Assembly: GCA_964524185.1 (NCBI GenBank)
Contig: CAZGCI010000131.1
Location: forward strand, 1 to 8,843
DNA from: Thiohalocapsa sp964524185
Lineage (GTDB): Bacteria > Pseudomonadota > Gammaproteobacteria > Chromatiales > Chromatiaceae
Direction of reading: 5' to 3'
Length of the DNA stretch: 8,843 nt
The notes below the pieces were generated by a model, which had not been told where the DNA came from, ran no database searches, and saw only the letters and a list, made by a program, of their open reading frames with translations. Positions 1-7,999 of this stretch are shown in pieces. The number at the start of each line of letters is the position of its first letter. Within the stretch, counting starts at the first letter, position 1. Position numbers and translations under genes: made by a program.

Positions 1-2573
1 GCGGCCTCCTTCGCGAGCGGCAGGTGCACATGGAACACCGTGCCCCGCCCCGGCTGGGATTCGGCGCGGATCTCGCCGCCGTGGTCGTCGACGATGGTTT
101 GGCTAATGGCGAGCCCCATGCCCATGCCGGTCTCCTTCGTGGTGTAGAACGGATCGAACAGCTGCGCCATGCGCTCCGCCGGGATGCCGGGCCCGTTGTC
201 GGCCACGCCGACGATGGCCTCAGCGCCGCGGACCAGGGTGAAGATGCCGAGGTGGCGGTCCTCCGCCGGCCTGTCCTCCAGCGCGTCCAGGGCGTTGCGA
301 ACGAGGTTCAGCAGCACCTGCTCGATCTGCACCAAGTCCACATTCACCGGGATCTCGCCATCGGCGAGGTCCAGCTCGATCCGCAGCGATAATTTCCCGG
401 TCTCGAACTCGAGGAAGCCGCACACCTCCCGCACCAGATAATTCAGGTCCACAACACTGCGGATGGGGGCCTGCTTGCCCACCAGGGCCCGCAGCCGGCG
501 AATGATCTCACCGGCGCGCTGCGCCTGGGCAGAGATCTGGCGCATGGCCTCCACGAGGGGCGGCGTGTCCAGCACGCCGCTCTGCAGCCGCCGGCTTGCG
601 CCCTTGGCATAGTTGACGATGGCCGACAGCGGCTGATTGAGCTCGTGCGCCATGCCGGTGGCGACCTCACCCATGGTGCTGAGCCGGCACACGTGCACCA
701 GCTCAGACTGGTGCTGGCGCGACTCCTGCTCTGCCCGGCGCACGGCGGTGATGTCACGCGCATAGATATTCACATAGCCCAGGTCCGTAATGGGCACGAA
801 CAGCAGGGAGTAGACCTGCTCGCCCCAGTCGTCCTCGCACTCGTGGTTGTGGCCATCGTCGAGCGCCGCGCCCACTTGCTCGGTCCAGGCCGCCGGCAGC
901 ACTTGCCCCGGCCCGCTGCCCCACAGGTCCGTCAGTGGGCGGCTCGCGGCGTTGGCGTAGACGATAAGCCCCTCGGCATTGACGCGCAGGATCGGGTTCG
1001 GGCTTTCGCTCGCGAACCGCGCCAGGCTCTTGATCTCCCGCTCCGCCGCTTTGCGCTGGGTGGCATCGTGGATGTACAGGGTGTACACGCGCTCCTCGTC
1101 GATTTCGATGGGGACGATGGACATCTCCACCGGGAAGCGCGAGCCGTCCGCACGCCTGGCCCAGAGCTCGCCACGGGCGTGCGGGCGGCGCTGGTCGTGC
1201 TGGTGGCGACCCGACTCCGAGAGCATGCCGAGGAAGGCCGCATGCTCGCCTGGGTCCAGAAAGCGCCGGGCGAATTCGCCGTTGCAGGCGTCTGCGGGCG
1301 TCAGCCCCAGCATGGCCTCGGCCATGGGGTTGTAGTCGACGATGAGCCCGGCGCGGTTCAGCGTCACGATGGCGTCCAGCGACGCTTCCATGATGGCCGC
1401 TTTCAGCGCCTCGGTTTCGCGCATCTCGTGGGCATGGCGGCGGTTCATCTCCTCGCGCGCTTTCAGCACGAGGTTGGTGAAGTGCTGGATCCATTCCTCC
1501 AACAGCAGGAGCTGATTGCCGCCGCGCTTGAAGTTGGGCTGTTGGATGTCGAGCGCCCGCTGCGAGAAACGGGTCATCCGGGTCAATACCCGGTTCAAGC
1601 GGGCGGAGACCAGGTAGATCACCAGCGTGAACACGGCGATGAACACCAGTGCGGCAATGAGCCGCTGATTGCGCTCAAATGCCACCACACGCTCAGTCAT
1701 CTTATCGACGCTCGAGTGCGGAATGAAGGTCGCGAACAGCATGTTCCAGTTGGAACCGCTGTACTCCGGCAGGGACTGCGACGTCACCACGAACTCGTCC
1801 ACCCATTGCTCGAGCTGGGTACCGGGGAGCAGCTCCTCGGGCTCATTCGTGGCGAGGATGCGCTGCTCATCGGCATCCACCAGGGCGACGGCCGAGCTGT
1901 CCGCGGACACCCCACCCTCGGATGCCGCCAGGAAATCCGCATCGATGGGCACCACCACCACCAGGTGTCCCATGCCGTAGCCGCCGGCGTCTTCAACCCG
2001 ATCGCTCACCACCAGGTAGGGATTATCATCGGCACGGGCGAGCACCGTGCGGACATCATCCCCCTGGCCTGCCCAGCTCCGCGCCTCCGCCAGGAGCTCC
2101 GCCGGCAGCGGTGTGTGGTCGGCCTGGTAGATCTCGCGCACCTGACCGCGGGTGTCCATGAGCAGCACGTGGCTCGGTGCGAGTAGCGCATTGCGCCCGA
2201 AGAAGTCCGGCAGCCAGAAGGGGCGGAACTGCTCATAGACCACGGGCTCGACCGACTCCTCCGGAAACCAAAACAGCGGCTCGAGGTATTGTGCGAGCCG
2301 CCGATGGTTGGCGAGCAGCCGCGCCGTGCCCGCATAGTTGTTCATGTACTGATCGAACCGCAGCAGGCTCTCGCGCGAGCGCAGATCGAGCCGGGCGGTC
2401 AGCTCTTTATTGAAGATGCGCTCCACGGCATTGCTCTGCACCTGATCCAGCACGCCCCAGACCGCGAGCCCAGCCATAAGGCCGATCAGGATCGCAATCA
2501 GCGGCATCGGCAGATGCCGGAAGAGTCTGTACACCGCTGGCTTCACAGAGATTTTCGGCACCTTTGGGCGCAT
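1..2573 (-). CDS. Membrane sensor histidine kinase with two PAS domains (C-terminus cut by window edge)
   Basis: This is a two-component sensor kinase that should autophosphorylate on histidine and pass phosphate to a response regulator not present here. The frame is open from ATG 2573 to the left edge (857 codons, no stop), so only the extreme C-terminus is missing. Domains seen: a short cytoplasmic N-terminus; TM1 about residues 23-42; an extracytoplasmic region about 43-303 that could be a double-Cache-like sensor; TM2 about 305-326; PAS1 about 393-505 (EASLDAIVTLN); PAS2 about 517-620; HisKA with phosphoacceptor His643 in MAHELNQPLS; N box LVRNALDAL with Asn760; G1 box DNGPG with Asp792; and G2 box TGMGMGL from residue 815. 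The HELNQPL motif is of the FixL/DctB/TodS-like kinase group. An in-frame GTG at 2591 is the only other upstream start, because a TAG lies just before it. Neither start has a strong Shine-Dalgarno sequence. The ligand is unknown. The gene is divergent from the RDD gene. Confidence 0.93.
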   Translation of the reverse strand, partial: MRPKVPKISVKPAVYRLFRHLPMPLIAILIGLMAGLAVWGVLDQVQSNAVERIFNKELTARLDLRSRESLLRFDQYMNNYAGTARLLANHRRLAQYLEPLFWFPEESVEPVVYEQFRPFWLPDFFGRNALLAPSHVLLMDTRGQVREIYQADHTPLPAELLAEARSWAGQGDDVRTVLARADDNPYLVVSDRVEDAGGYGMGHLVVVVPIDADFLAASEGGVSADSSAVALVDADEQRILATNEPEELLPGTQLEQWVDEFVVTSQSLPEYSGSNWNMLFATFIPHSSVDKMTERVVAFERNQRLIAALVFIAVFTLVIYLVSARLNRVLTRMTRFSQRALDIQQPNFKRGGNQLLLLEEWIQHFTNLVLKAREEMNRRHAHEMRETEALKAAIMEASLDAIVTLNRAGLIVDYNPMAEAMLGLTPADACNGEFARRFLDPGEHAAFLGMLSESGRHQHDQRRPHARGELWARRADGSRFPVEMSIVPIEIDEERVYTLYIHDATQRKAAEREIKSLARFASESPNPILRVNAEGLIVYANAASRPLTDLWGSGPGQVLPAAWTEQVGAALDDGHNHECEDDWGEQVYSLLFVPITDLGYVNIYARDITAVRRAEQESRQHQSELVHVCRLSTMGEVATGMAHELNQPLSAIVNYAKGASRRLQSGVLDTPPLVEAMRQISAQAQRAGEIIRRLRALVGKQAPIRSVVDLNYLVREVCGFLEFETGKLSLRIELDLADGEIPVNVDLVQIEQVLLNLVRNALDALEDRPAEDRHLGIFTLVRGAEAIVGVADNGPGIPAERMAQLFDPFYTTKETGMGMGLAISQTIVDDHGGEIRAESQPGRGTVFHVHLPLAKEA

Positions 2574-2718
2574 GGTGGCAGCTCGTTTCACGGTCGGAGT
2601 CTAACCGATGCAGGCGGGTGATCGCAGGTCAGTCGGTGCCGCAGGAACCTTCTGGCACGCTGGCGGCCCGATGCAGCACATCAATGACAGCGCCAGTGCG
2701 ATCCCCCACACTAGGACC

Positions 2719-3219
2719 ATGACTGAGCCCCCGAGTACCGCAGCAACCGCAGCGTCGATACCAGACCTCAGCAACGCCCGCGCCCCGGGGCTGCTGCGGC
2801 GACTGGCGACCATGCTCTATGACCTAATGTTGCTCATCGGGGTGGTCGTGGCGGCGGCCGCGGTCTTCTACGCGGCCTTCGCCACCGTCACCGGCCGTGA
2901 CGACATCGCCGGCGCGGCCCGGCTCGCCTTCCAGGTTTACCTGCTCGCCGTCATCGCCGGTTATTACGTATATTTCTGGACCGGTGGACGACAGACGCTC
3001 GGCATGCGCAGCTGGCGCACCCTGTTGCGGCGCGCCGACGGCGGAAACCTCACCATAGCAGACGCCCTGCGCCGGCTCGCCTTCGCCATAATGACGCTGG
3101 TGCCGCTCGGCGCCGGACTGGTCTGGGCGTTGTTCGACCGTGACGGGCTCACTTGGTACGACAGACTCTCGCGGACCCGCCCCGTGGTCACCGCAAAACC
3201 GACCCGTAACGGGCAGTAA
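2719..3219 (+). CDS. RDD family integral membrane protein
   Basis: A small inner-membrane protein of 166 residues. The family is defined by conserved Arg and Asp residues in its membrane segments, and its function is mostly unassigned. Visible features are the N-terminal signature RRLATMLYDLMLL (Arg27/28, Asp35), TM segments at about residues 33-55, 68-88 and 118-138, the loop motif GRQTLGMRSWR (90-100) and the C-terminal FDRDGLTWYDRLSRT signature (139-153). These match short gammaproteobacterial RDD proteins in order and length. The frame is open upstream to 2608, but ATG 2719 is chosen because the RDD core starts soon after it. An AGGA sits only 2 nt before this ATG, so ribosome-site support is weak. 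ATG 2671 is an alternative start. The next gene begins 75 nt downstream on the same strand. Confidence 0.85.
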   Translation: MTEPPSTAATAASIPDLSNARAPGLLRRLATMLYDLMLLIGVVVAAAAVFYAAFATVTGRDDIAGAARLAFQVYLLAVIAGYYVYFWTGGRQTLGMRSWRTLLRRADGGNLTIADALRRLAFAIMTLVPLGAGLVWALFDRDGLTWYDRLSRTRPVVTAKPTRNGQ

Positions 3220-3294
3220 ACAACTGCCCAGACGGAGCGTCACCCGAGCGACACCGCGACCGGGTTCATCGATCGCACTGCAACCGCACACCCC

Positions 3295-3933
3295 GTGGAC
3301 TACCGCATCATTCCCGTCACCCCGTTCCAGCAGAACTGCACCTTGCTGCGCTGCCCCGAGACAGCCGCGACGGCGATCGTCGATCCGGGGGGCGAGCCCG
3401 AGCGCATTGTGGCGGCGCTCAACGCCATGGACGCCGCACCGGAGCTGATCATTCTCACCCACGGCCACCTCGACCATGTGGGGGCTGCCCAGGACCTGGC
3501 GACACGACTGGGGCTTCCCATCGTCGGCCCTCATCCGGACGACGCCTTCTGGTTGGACGCGCTGCCGCAGCAAGCGCAACTGTTCGGCTTTCCGCCGCAT
3601 CAGGCCTTCCGCCCAGCGCGCTGGCTTGCCGACGGCGAAACTCTGGCGCTCGGTCAGCGCAGGCTCACCGTGCTGCACTGCCCGGGCCATACTCCGGGAC
3701 ACGTGGTGCTGTTCGATGCCGACGCCCGCCTCGCCCAGGTGGGCGACGTCCTCTTCGCCGGCGGCATCGGCCGGACGGACTTCCCCCGCGGCAATCATGC
3801 GGACCTGCTGCGCTCCATTCGCGAGCGGCTCTTTCCCTTGGGCGACGATGTCCGTTTCATCCCGGGCCATGGCCCCATGAGTACCTTCGGTGAGGAACGC
3901 CGCACCAATCCCTTCGTCGGCGCCCGTGCCTAA
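3295..3933 (+). CDS. gloC: Glyoxalase II-type metallo-beta-lactamase fold hydrolase, YcbL/GloC family
   Basis: A cytosolic hydrolase of 212 residues, expected to hydrolyse S-D-lactoylglutathione to D-lactate and glutathione in methylglyoxal detoxification. It has the metal-binding motif THGHLDH (residues 55-61: His56, His58, Asp60, His61), then His132 in GHTPGH, bridging Asp151 in VGDVLF and His192 in PGHGP. The opening RIIPVTPFQQNC, the GGIGRTDFPRG segment (156-166) and the C-terminal TNPF follow the E. coli YcbL layout over the whole length (212 versus about 215 residues). It lacks the long C-terminal domain of classical GloB. The start is GTG 3295; family alignment puts residue 1 exactly here, although no Shine-Dalgarno sequence is visible. 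A general MBL-fold thioesterase cannot be excluded, but the YcbL resemblance is strong. Confidence 0.92.
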   Translation: MDYRIIPVTPFQQNCTLLRCPETAATAIVDPGGEPERIVAALNAMDAAPELIILTHGHLDHVGAAQDLATRLGLPIVGPHPDDAFWLDALPQQAQLFGFPPHQAFRPARWLADGETLALGQRRLTVLHCPGHTPGHVVLFDADARLAQVGDVLFAGGIGRTDFPRGNHADLLRSIRERLFPLGDDVRFIPGHGPMSTFGEERRTNPFVGARA

Positions 3934-3936
3934 GCG

Positions 3937-3967
3937 CGAGCGCAGCTCTGCGAAGCGCCAGCGCTCG
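3937..3967. terminator. Perfect 7-bp inverted repeat just after gloC
   Basis: CGAGCGC (3937-3943) and GCGCTCG (3961-3967) are exact reverse complements separated by 17 nt, starting 3 nt after the gloC stop codon. There is no T-run behind the stem, so this is at best a weak or factor-dependent terminator or an RNA-stabilising hairpin. The placement between two same-strand genes is the main support. Confidence 0.3.
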
Positions 3968-3995
3968 GTCCATACTTGAGGCAAAAGCACACGCC

Positions 3996-3999
3996 GGAG
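3996..3999 (+). promoter_or_regulatory. Shine-Dalgarno GGAG that fixes the start of the 4006 gene
   Basis: GGAG lies 6 nt before ATG 4006, a good ribosome-binding spacing. The same frame is open from a TTG at 3976, which has no such site, so the ATG is preferred. Confidence 0.55.
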
Positions 4000-4005
4000 C
4001 CTCCC

Positions 4006-4893
4006 ATGCCCAAGACCGACTGGACCGCCCGCAGCTCTCCCGATCGGCGCCGCCCCTGGCTGCCGCCAACCGATCCCGCCGCCGGCGAGACCAAACGCGT
4101 TGCGCCTGACGGCGCGACCCGCACACCGCTGCGCACCGACAGCGCCGAGGCGAAGCCCCACAAACACTTCGTCGAGCCCTATCCCTACACGCCGGCGCAG
4201 CGCGCCGCTATCACCAAGGCCCTGGCGAAGAGCCGTCTGGGCGACGCGACCGCGCGCGACATCTTCATCGGCGCCATCGCCTACGATCTCGCGGCGTTCG
4301 CAGCGGCGCTGGCGCAGCAGCCGGCGCCGGACGCAGCCGCTGGGGGCACTGCTGCCAGCGAGCCGGCGACCGAGCCGGCAGCAGCGGCGACGCCACGCGG
4401 GGCGCTGACCGTCATCGCCGACCACGCCCGGGTTCTTGCGGACGCCTTGACGGGGCTAGACGCCGACAGACGGACCGAGCTTGCAGACCACCTCTCTGCC
4501 ACAGACCCCCTTGGGCGAGCCTACGGCGCCTCATCCCTCGACGCCCTCGGCGCCGAAATCGGCCGCCTGGCCACGCTAGCCGGTGCGGCCGATGCCGCAC
4601 AAGCTGGCCCAGGCGTGACAGCCACAGCGGCGCCGGCCGCCGCACCAGCGCCCATGAGGGCTATTGTCGAGCCGCCTGGAGCAACGCCGAGCCCCACCCA
4701 ACTGGCTGCCGCGAGCGAGGCCTTGGCGCTGGGCTTTATTCGCCACGCCGCAAGCGTTTACGAACAATGCTTCGACGCCCAGCCCGAGCCGGACGCCGCG
4801 GCGCCGTTCGCCGCCGTTCTGCAGGCCGTCGCCGACGCCACCGGCATCGCCATCCCCACGGAGACCGATTTGCTGCGTCAGGCGCTCGGCTGA
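4006..4893 (+). CDS. Unrecognised Ala/Pro-rich soluble protein
   Basis: I do not recognise this 295-residue protein. No signal peptide or membrane segment is visible, so it is probably cytoplasmic. The N-terminal 55 residues are basic, proline-rich and probably disordered, and are followed by the motif FVEPYPYTPAQRAAITKAL (from residue 55). Three predicted helical blocks (about 62-102, 133-198 and 231-295) are separated by Ala/Pro/Gly linkers (about 103-131 and 198-230). The last block, ALGFIRHAASVYEQCFDAQP (from residue 241), looks like a packed helix and contains the only cysteine. The start is supported by a GGAG at good spacing. The next gene begins 62 nt downstream, so the two may be co-transcribed. 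High Ala content and a long antisense open frame call for some caution, but strand, codon bias and the ribosome site favour a real gene. Confidence 0.7.
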   Translation: MPKTDWTARSSPDRRRPWLPPTDPAAGETKRVAPDGATRTPLRTDSAEAKPHKHFVEPYPYTPAQRAAITKALAKSRLGDATARDIFIGAIAYDLAAFAAALAQQPAPDAAAGGTAASEPATEPAAAATPRGALTVIADHARVLADALTGLDADRRTELADHLSATDPLGRAYGASSLDALGAEIGRLATLAGAADAAQAGPGVTATAAPAAAPAPMRAIVEPPGATPSPTQLAAASEALALGFIRHAASVYEQCFDAQPEPDAAAPFAAVLQAVADATGIAIPTETDLLRQALG

Positions 4894-4916
4894 CCGGAAA
4901 ACCCCTGCACGAGAGG

Positions 4917-4924
4917 TATACAAT
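4917..4924 (+). promoter_or_regulatory. Possible -10 element ahead of the DUF349 gene
   Basis: TATACAAT in an otherwise GC-rich stretch holds two overlapping -10-like hexamers, TATACA and TACAAT. It lies about 31 nt upstream of ATG 4956. No good -35 box is found at 16-18 nt spacing, so the call rests on the -10 only. If real, it lets the DUF349 gene be transcribed separately from the gene before it. Confidence 0.35.
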
Positions 4925-4955
4925 CGCGGGTTTGCCGTTGCTGTCCCAGCCGCCG

Positions 4956-7823
4956 ATGTTCTTTAAGCAGTTCCTGCACAAGACGCGCAACCGGCGCCCG
5001 CCAGACGCCGCCGCGCTGATCGAGATTGCCCAGAGCGCGCCGGACGCCGCCGCACGCCGCGACGCCTGCCGCGCGCTGGCGCAGCTGGAGGTCTTGCAGC
5101 GCATTGCCACGGATGACCTGGACGCGGGCGTGCGGGACCTCGCCGGGGCGCGGTACCGACGTCTGCTCTGCGGACTCGACGAACAGGCACCGGCCCTGGC
5201 GGAGCGGCACGCGGCGCTGGCCGCGGTGCACGACGAAGCCCTGCTCGCGCACGTGGCGCGCGAAGCAACGGAGCCGGAACTGCGTCGCACCGCCATCGAC
5301 CGCCTGCAGAGTCCAGAGCATCTCGCCGCCTGCGCCGTGGAGGACGCGTTGGCCGCGAACCGCCACGCCGCCGCCGAGCGCATCCAAGACCGTGCCGCGC
5401 TGGAGGCCGTGCAACGGCGTATCGGCAAGCGGGACAAGGGCGTCTACCGGCTGGTGAAGGAACGCCTCCGGGCCATCGCCGAGGCAGAAGAGCGTCCGCG
5501 GCGGCTGCATGCCGAGGCCGATGCCATCTGCGAGAAGCTGGCCCGCCTCGGTCGCTTCGACAACTGGTCACAGGACCATGCCCTGCTGCAGCACTTGGAC
5601 CGGGAGTGGGCCGAGATCGAGGCTGGACTGGGGGAGGCGCTCGGCACTGAGCGCCGGACGCGACGCGAGCGGCTGCGGGACGCCTTTCTCGACGCCTACC
5701 AAGCCCATGCCGAGGCCGACGCCGCCGCGCTCGCGGCCGCCGCGGCCAATGCGGCGGACGCGCAGGTGCGCAGGGAGTTGACGCGCCAACTCGCCGACTG
5801 CGCCGCGGAAGACGATGCGGACGCCCTCACCGAGCGTGTGCAGACCATCGCGCAGCAGTGGCAGGCACTCTCTGGCACCGCCAGTGCCGGTGAGCGGCGC
5901 GCCTATGCGGCTGCCGAGGCCGCGGTGCGCGCCCGCCGCGAAACGCTTAGGGCAGCCCGCAAGCGTGCCGAGTCCGCAGAGCGATTACGCCGGGAGGCCG
6001 AGCAGGCCCTGGCTGAGGGTGCCTTTGAGCACCGCCGCGTCCAGGCATGCGCGCAGCGGCTCGAAGCGCTGCGCGCCGAGGGTGATGTGCCGGCGACCAC
6101 CGTCGAGGCCATGGACAAACTCACGGCCCGGCTCAAGAAGCACCGCGAGCACCTGCGTCGCAAGCTCGCGGTGCTGCCGGAGCGTCTCGCCGAGCTGGAC
6201 GCCCACTTTGCCGCGGGACAGCTGAAGCAGGCCGAACCCCTCTATCAGAGCATTCGCGCCACCCTAGACCATGCCCATGCGGCTGGACTGCCCAACACCG
6301 ACACCGGCGCCGCCGAGGCGCATCTCAAGGCCATTGGCTCGCAGCTCAAGGAGCTGCAGCGCTGGCGGCGCTGGGGCGCGGACACCCACCGCGAGGGGCT
6401 CTGTGAAGACATCGAGCGCCTCGCCGCAGACACCGACCACGCGCTGGAGCCCCTGGCCAATCGACTGGCGGAGCTGCAGGAGGAGTGGCGCGCCCTCGAC
6501 CACAACGGCGCCCCGGCAGACGACGCGCTGTGGGCGCGCTTCCGCACCGCCACGGAGGCCGTCCGCGCGCGTTGCCAGCCATTCTACGAGGCCCAAGCCA
6601 AGATTCAGGCCGCCAACCGGGCACAGCGCCTCGCCCTCTGCGAGGAGTTGGAGACCTTCTTGGACCAGGTGGACTGGGAGCGCATGGACTGGAAAAAGGC
6701 TATGCGCGCCGCCCGTGAAATGCGACACGCCTGGGCCGCACTGGAGCCGGAGGCCGGCGCTGCGCGCCCGCATCACCGCGGCGGCCAGCGCCCGCTCGAG
6801 GGCCGCTTTCGAAAATCCCTGCGCCGCCTCGACGACGCACTCAACGCGGAGCGCGAGCGCAATCTGGCCGAGCGCCGCGAGCTCATCGCGCAGATGCAGC
6901 AGCTGGCGGAGACGCCCGACCTCCGTACCGCCATCGAATCGGCCAAGGCGCTGCAGCACCGTTGGCGGCCCACAGTCACTGGCCGTCAACGCGACGAAAA
7001 CGCCCTGTGGCAGGAATTCCGCACCGCCGCCGATGCGGTGTTCGCCCGTCGTGACGCCGAGCACCATGCCCGCAGCGCGGAGCTGGACGCGAACCTCGCC
7101 ACCCGCGAGGCCATCTGCGAGGTCCTCGAACAGGCCACGACGCAGGACATTGACGGGCCAGCGCTGCGGGCTGCGCTGCGCGAGCAGATGCGGCAGTGGC
7201 AAGACACCGCCGCCCTACCCGTGCCCAAAGCCAAGCTCCAGGCGCTGCGTCAGCGCTGGCAGCAGGCCCAGGCGGCCGCGCAAGCGCGCTTGGACGCCCT
7301 CGCGGACCGGGCCCAATGGATACAGCTGGACGCCCTGGCATGCCGCGCAACCTGGTGCGACGACACGGCCCGCACGCTTGTCCATGCCGGCGTCCGGCCG
7401 GACGCCACAGCCGCCGCCGCCCAGGCTGCGACGCTGAAGTCCGCTTGGGACGCACTACCCGCCGAGCCTGCGCCGGCGCTGGACAGGGCCGCGGCCCTGA
7501 CGCTTGCCGCGGCCGCTGGCGATGTCGACGCGTTGGAACAGTTGCGTCACCAGATGCGCGAGGCCGCACAGATGCGTCGGGCGCTCTGTCTGCAGCTCGA
7601 GATCGCCGCGGGCGTGAGCTCCCCGCCGGAGCTGGACGCCGAGCGCATGCAGCTGCAGGTGCAGCGTCTGGCGGCTCGGATGGGCGATGGCAGCGGCCCC
7701 GAGGACAGCCAGGATGCAATGGCGCTGATGCGGCAATGGTATGAGGCCGCCCCAGCTGAGCAGACACTGGACCTGGAGGAGCGCATCGCGCGGGTCAAGT
7801 TGGCGCTGCGGCCGGAGCGCTGA
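4956..7823 (+). CDS. Large DUF349 repeat protein with N-terminal HEAT-like repeats
   Basis: A 955-residue, almost entirely helical, charged and Ala-rich protein without signal peptide or membrane segments, so presumably cytoplasmic. Residues about 15-175 form short HEAT-like repeats (for example AREATEPELRRTAIDRLQSP, 101-120) ending in GKRDKGVYRLVKERL (157-171), as is typical of proteobacterial DUF349 proteins. Residues about 180-470 are heptad-like and coiled-coil-prone. About three DUF349-type repeats follow, near 485-545, 555-628 and 635-705, each with a W-x-x-L or HxW core and an LWxxFRTAxxAVxAR half (525-539 and 684-698). The C-terminal 250 residues are further helices. The frame is open upstream to 4767, but ATG 4956 is chosen because MFFKQFL begins the family-like N-terminus and the earlier part overlaps the preceding gene. 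No clear Shine-Dalgarno sequence is seen. The molecular role of DUF349 is not established to my knowledge; a scaffolding role is only a guess. Confidence 0.85.
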   Translation: MFFKQFLHKTRNRRPPDAAALIEIAQSAPDAAARRDACRALAQLEVLQRIATDDLDAGVRDLAGARYRRLLCGLDEQAPALAERHAALAAVHDEALLAHVAREATEPELRRTAIDRLQSPEHLAACAVEDALAANRHAAAERIQDRAALEAVQRRIGKRDKGVYRLVKERLRAIAEAEERPRRLHAEADAICEKLARLGRFDNWSQDHALLQHLDREWAEIEAGLGEALGTERRTRRERLRDAFLDAYQAHAEADAAALAAAAANAADAQVRRELTRQLADCAAEDDADALTERVQTIAQQWQALSGTASAGERRAYAAAEAAVRARRETLRAARKRAESAERLRREAEQALAEGAFEHRRVQACAQRLEALRAEGDVPATTVEAMDKLTARLKKHREHLRRKLAVLPERLAELDAHFAAGQLKQAEPLYQSIRATLDHAHAAGLPNTDTGAAEAHLKAIGSQLKELQRWRRWGADTHREGLCEDIERLAADTDHALEPLANRLAELQEEWRALDHNGAPADDALWARFRTATEAVRARCQPFYEAQAKIQAANRAQRLALCEELETFLDQVDWERMDWKKAMRAAREMRHAWAALEPEAGAARPHHRGGQRPLEGRFRKSLRRLDDALNAERERNLAERRELIAQMQQLAETPDLRTAIESAKALQHRWRPTVTGRQRDENALWQEFRTAADAVFARRDAEHHARSAELDANLATREAICEVLEQATTQDIDGPALRAALREQMRQWQDTAALPVPKAKLQALRQRWQQAQAAAQARLDALADRAQWIQLDALACRATWCDDTARTLVHAGVRPDATAAAAQAATLKSAWDALPAEPAPALDRAAALTLAAAAGDVDALEQLRHQMREAAQMRRALCLQLEIAAGVSSPPELDAERMQLQVQRLAARMGDGSGPEDSQDAMALMRQWYEAAPAEQTLDLEERIARVKLALRPER

Positions 7824-7865
7824 TGAAGCAATCTCCCGACCGGCTGCGGACGCCTCTAGGCGCTC

Positions 7866-7888
7866 GCGCAACGGTTGGCGCTTTGTTT
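7866..7888 (+). terminator. Candidate intrinsic terminator of the DUF349 gene
   Basis: GCGCAA (7866-7871) pairs with TTGGCGC (7875-7881), with one bulged G and a 3-nt loop, followed at once by TTTGTTT (7882-7888). It lies 42 nt after the DUF349 stop. The stem is short, but position and T-rich tail fit a rho-independent terminator. Confidence 0.45.
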
Positions 7889-7929
7889 CAAAGCTCTACA
7901 CCGGCCGCGATGCCATGATAAGTACGGCG

Positions 7930-7945
7930 CCGTCAGTGCTGACGG
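7930..7945. repeat. Near-perfect short palindrome CCGTCAGTGCTGACGG
   Basis: CCGTCAG and CTGACGG are exact reverse complements around a TG centre. It sits between the convergent DUF349 and carbonic anhydrase genes. It may be part of a bidirectional termination region or a protein-binding site, and the sequence does not decide between them. Confidence 0.35.
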
Positions 7946-7962
7946 GGTCTGCGACTACATGC

Positions 7963-7991
7963 CGCCGGGCGGGCAAAGGGCCAGCCCGGCG
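7963..7991. terminator. 8-bp GC-rich inverted repeat at the convergent gene junction
   Basis: CGCCGGGC (7963-7970) and GCCCGGCG (7984-7991) pair perfectly across a 13-nt loop. It ends 8 nt past the minus-strand stop of the carbonic anhydrase remnant, as expected for a terminator of that gene. It lacks a T-run on either strand, so an intrinsic terminator is only possible. Confidence 0.35.
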
Positions 7992-7999
7992 CCACCGCC

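Noticed and set aside
645..2186. 513-codon open frame on the plus strand opposite the histidine kinase
   Set aside because: The opposite strand encodes a kinase with all catalytic boxes. This frame is rich in His, Arg and Gln and has no recognisable domain, as expected of an antisense shadow in GC-rich DNA.
2824..4425. 533-codon open frame on the minus strand
   Set aside because: It runs antisense through the RDD gene, gloC and part of the next gene, two of which are firmly identified. It shows no domain of its own.
6264..7202. 312-codon minus-strand open frame inside the DUF349 gene
   Set aside because: The plus-strand frame is continuous with DUF349 repeats here; the antisense frame has no recognisable features.
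7823..7918. 31-codon open frame starting in a TGATG overlap with the DUF349 stop, with GGAG 5 nt before it
   Set aside because: The overlap and ribosome site suggest translational coupling, but the peptide is short and featureless, and the candidate terminator lies inside it.
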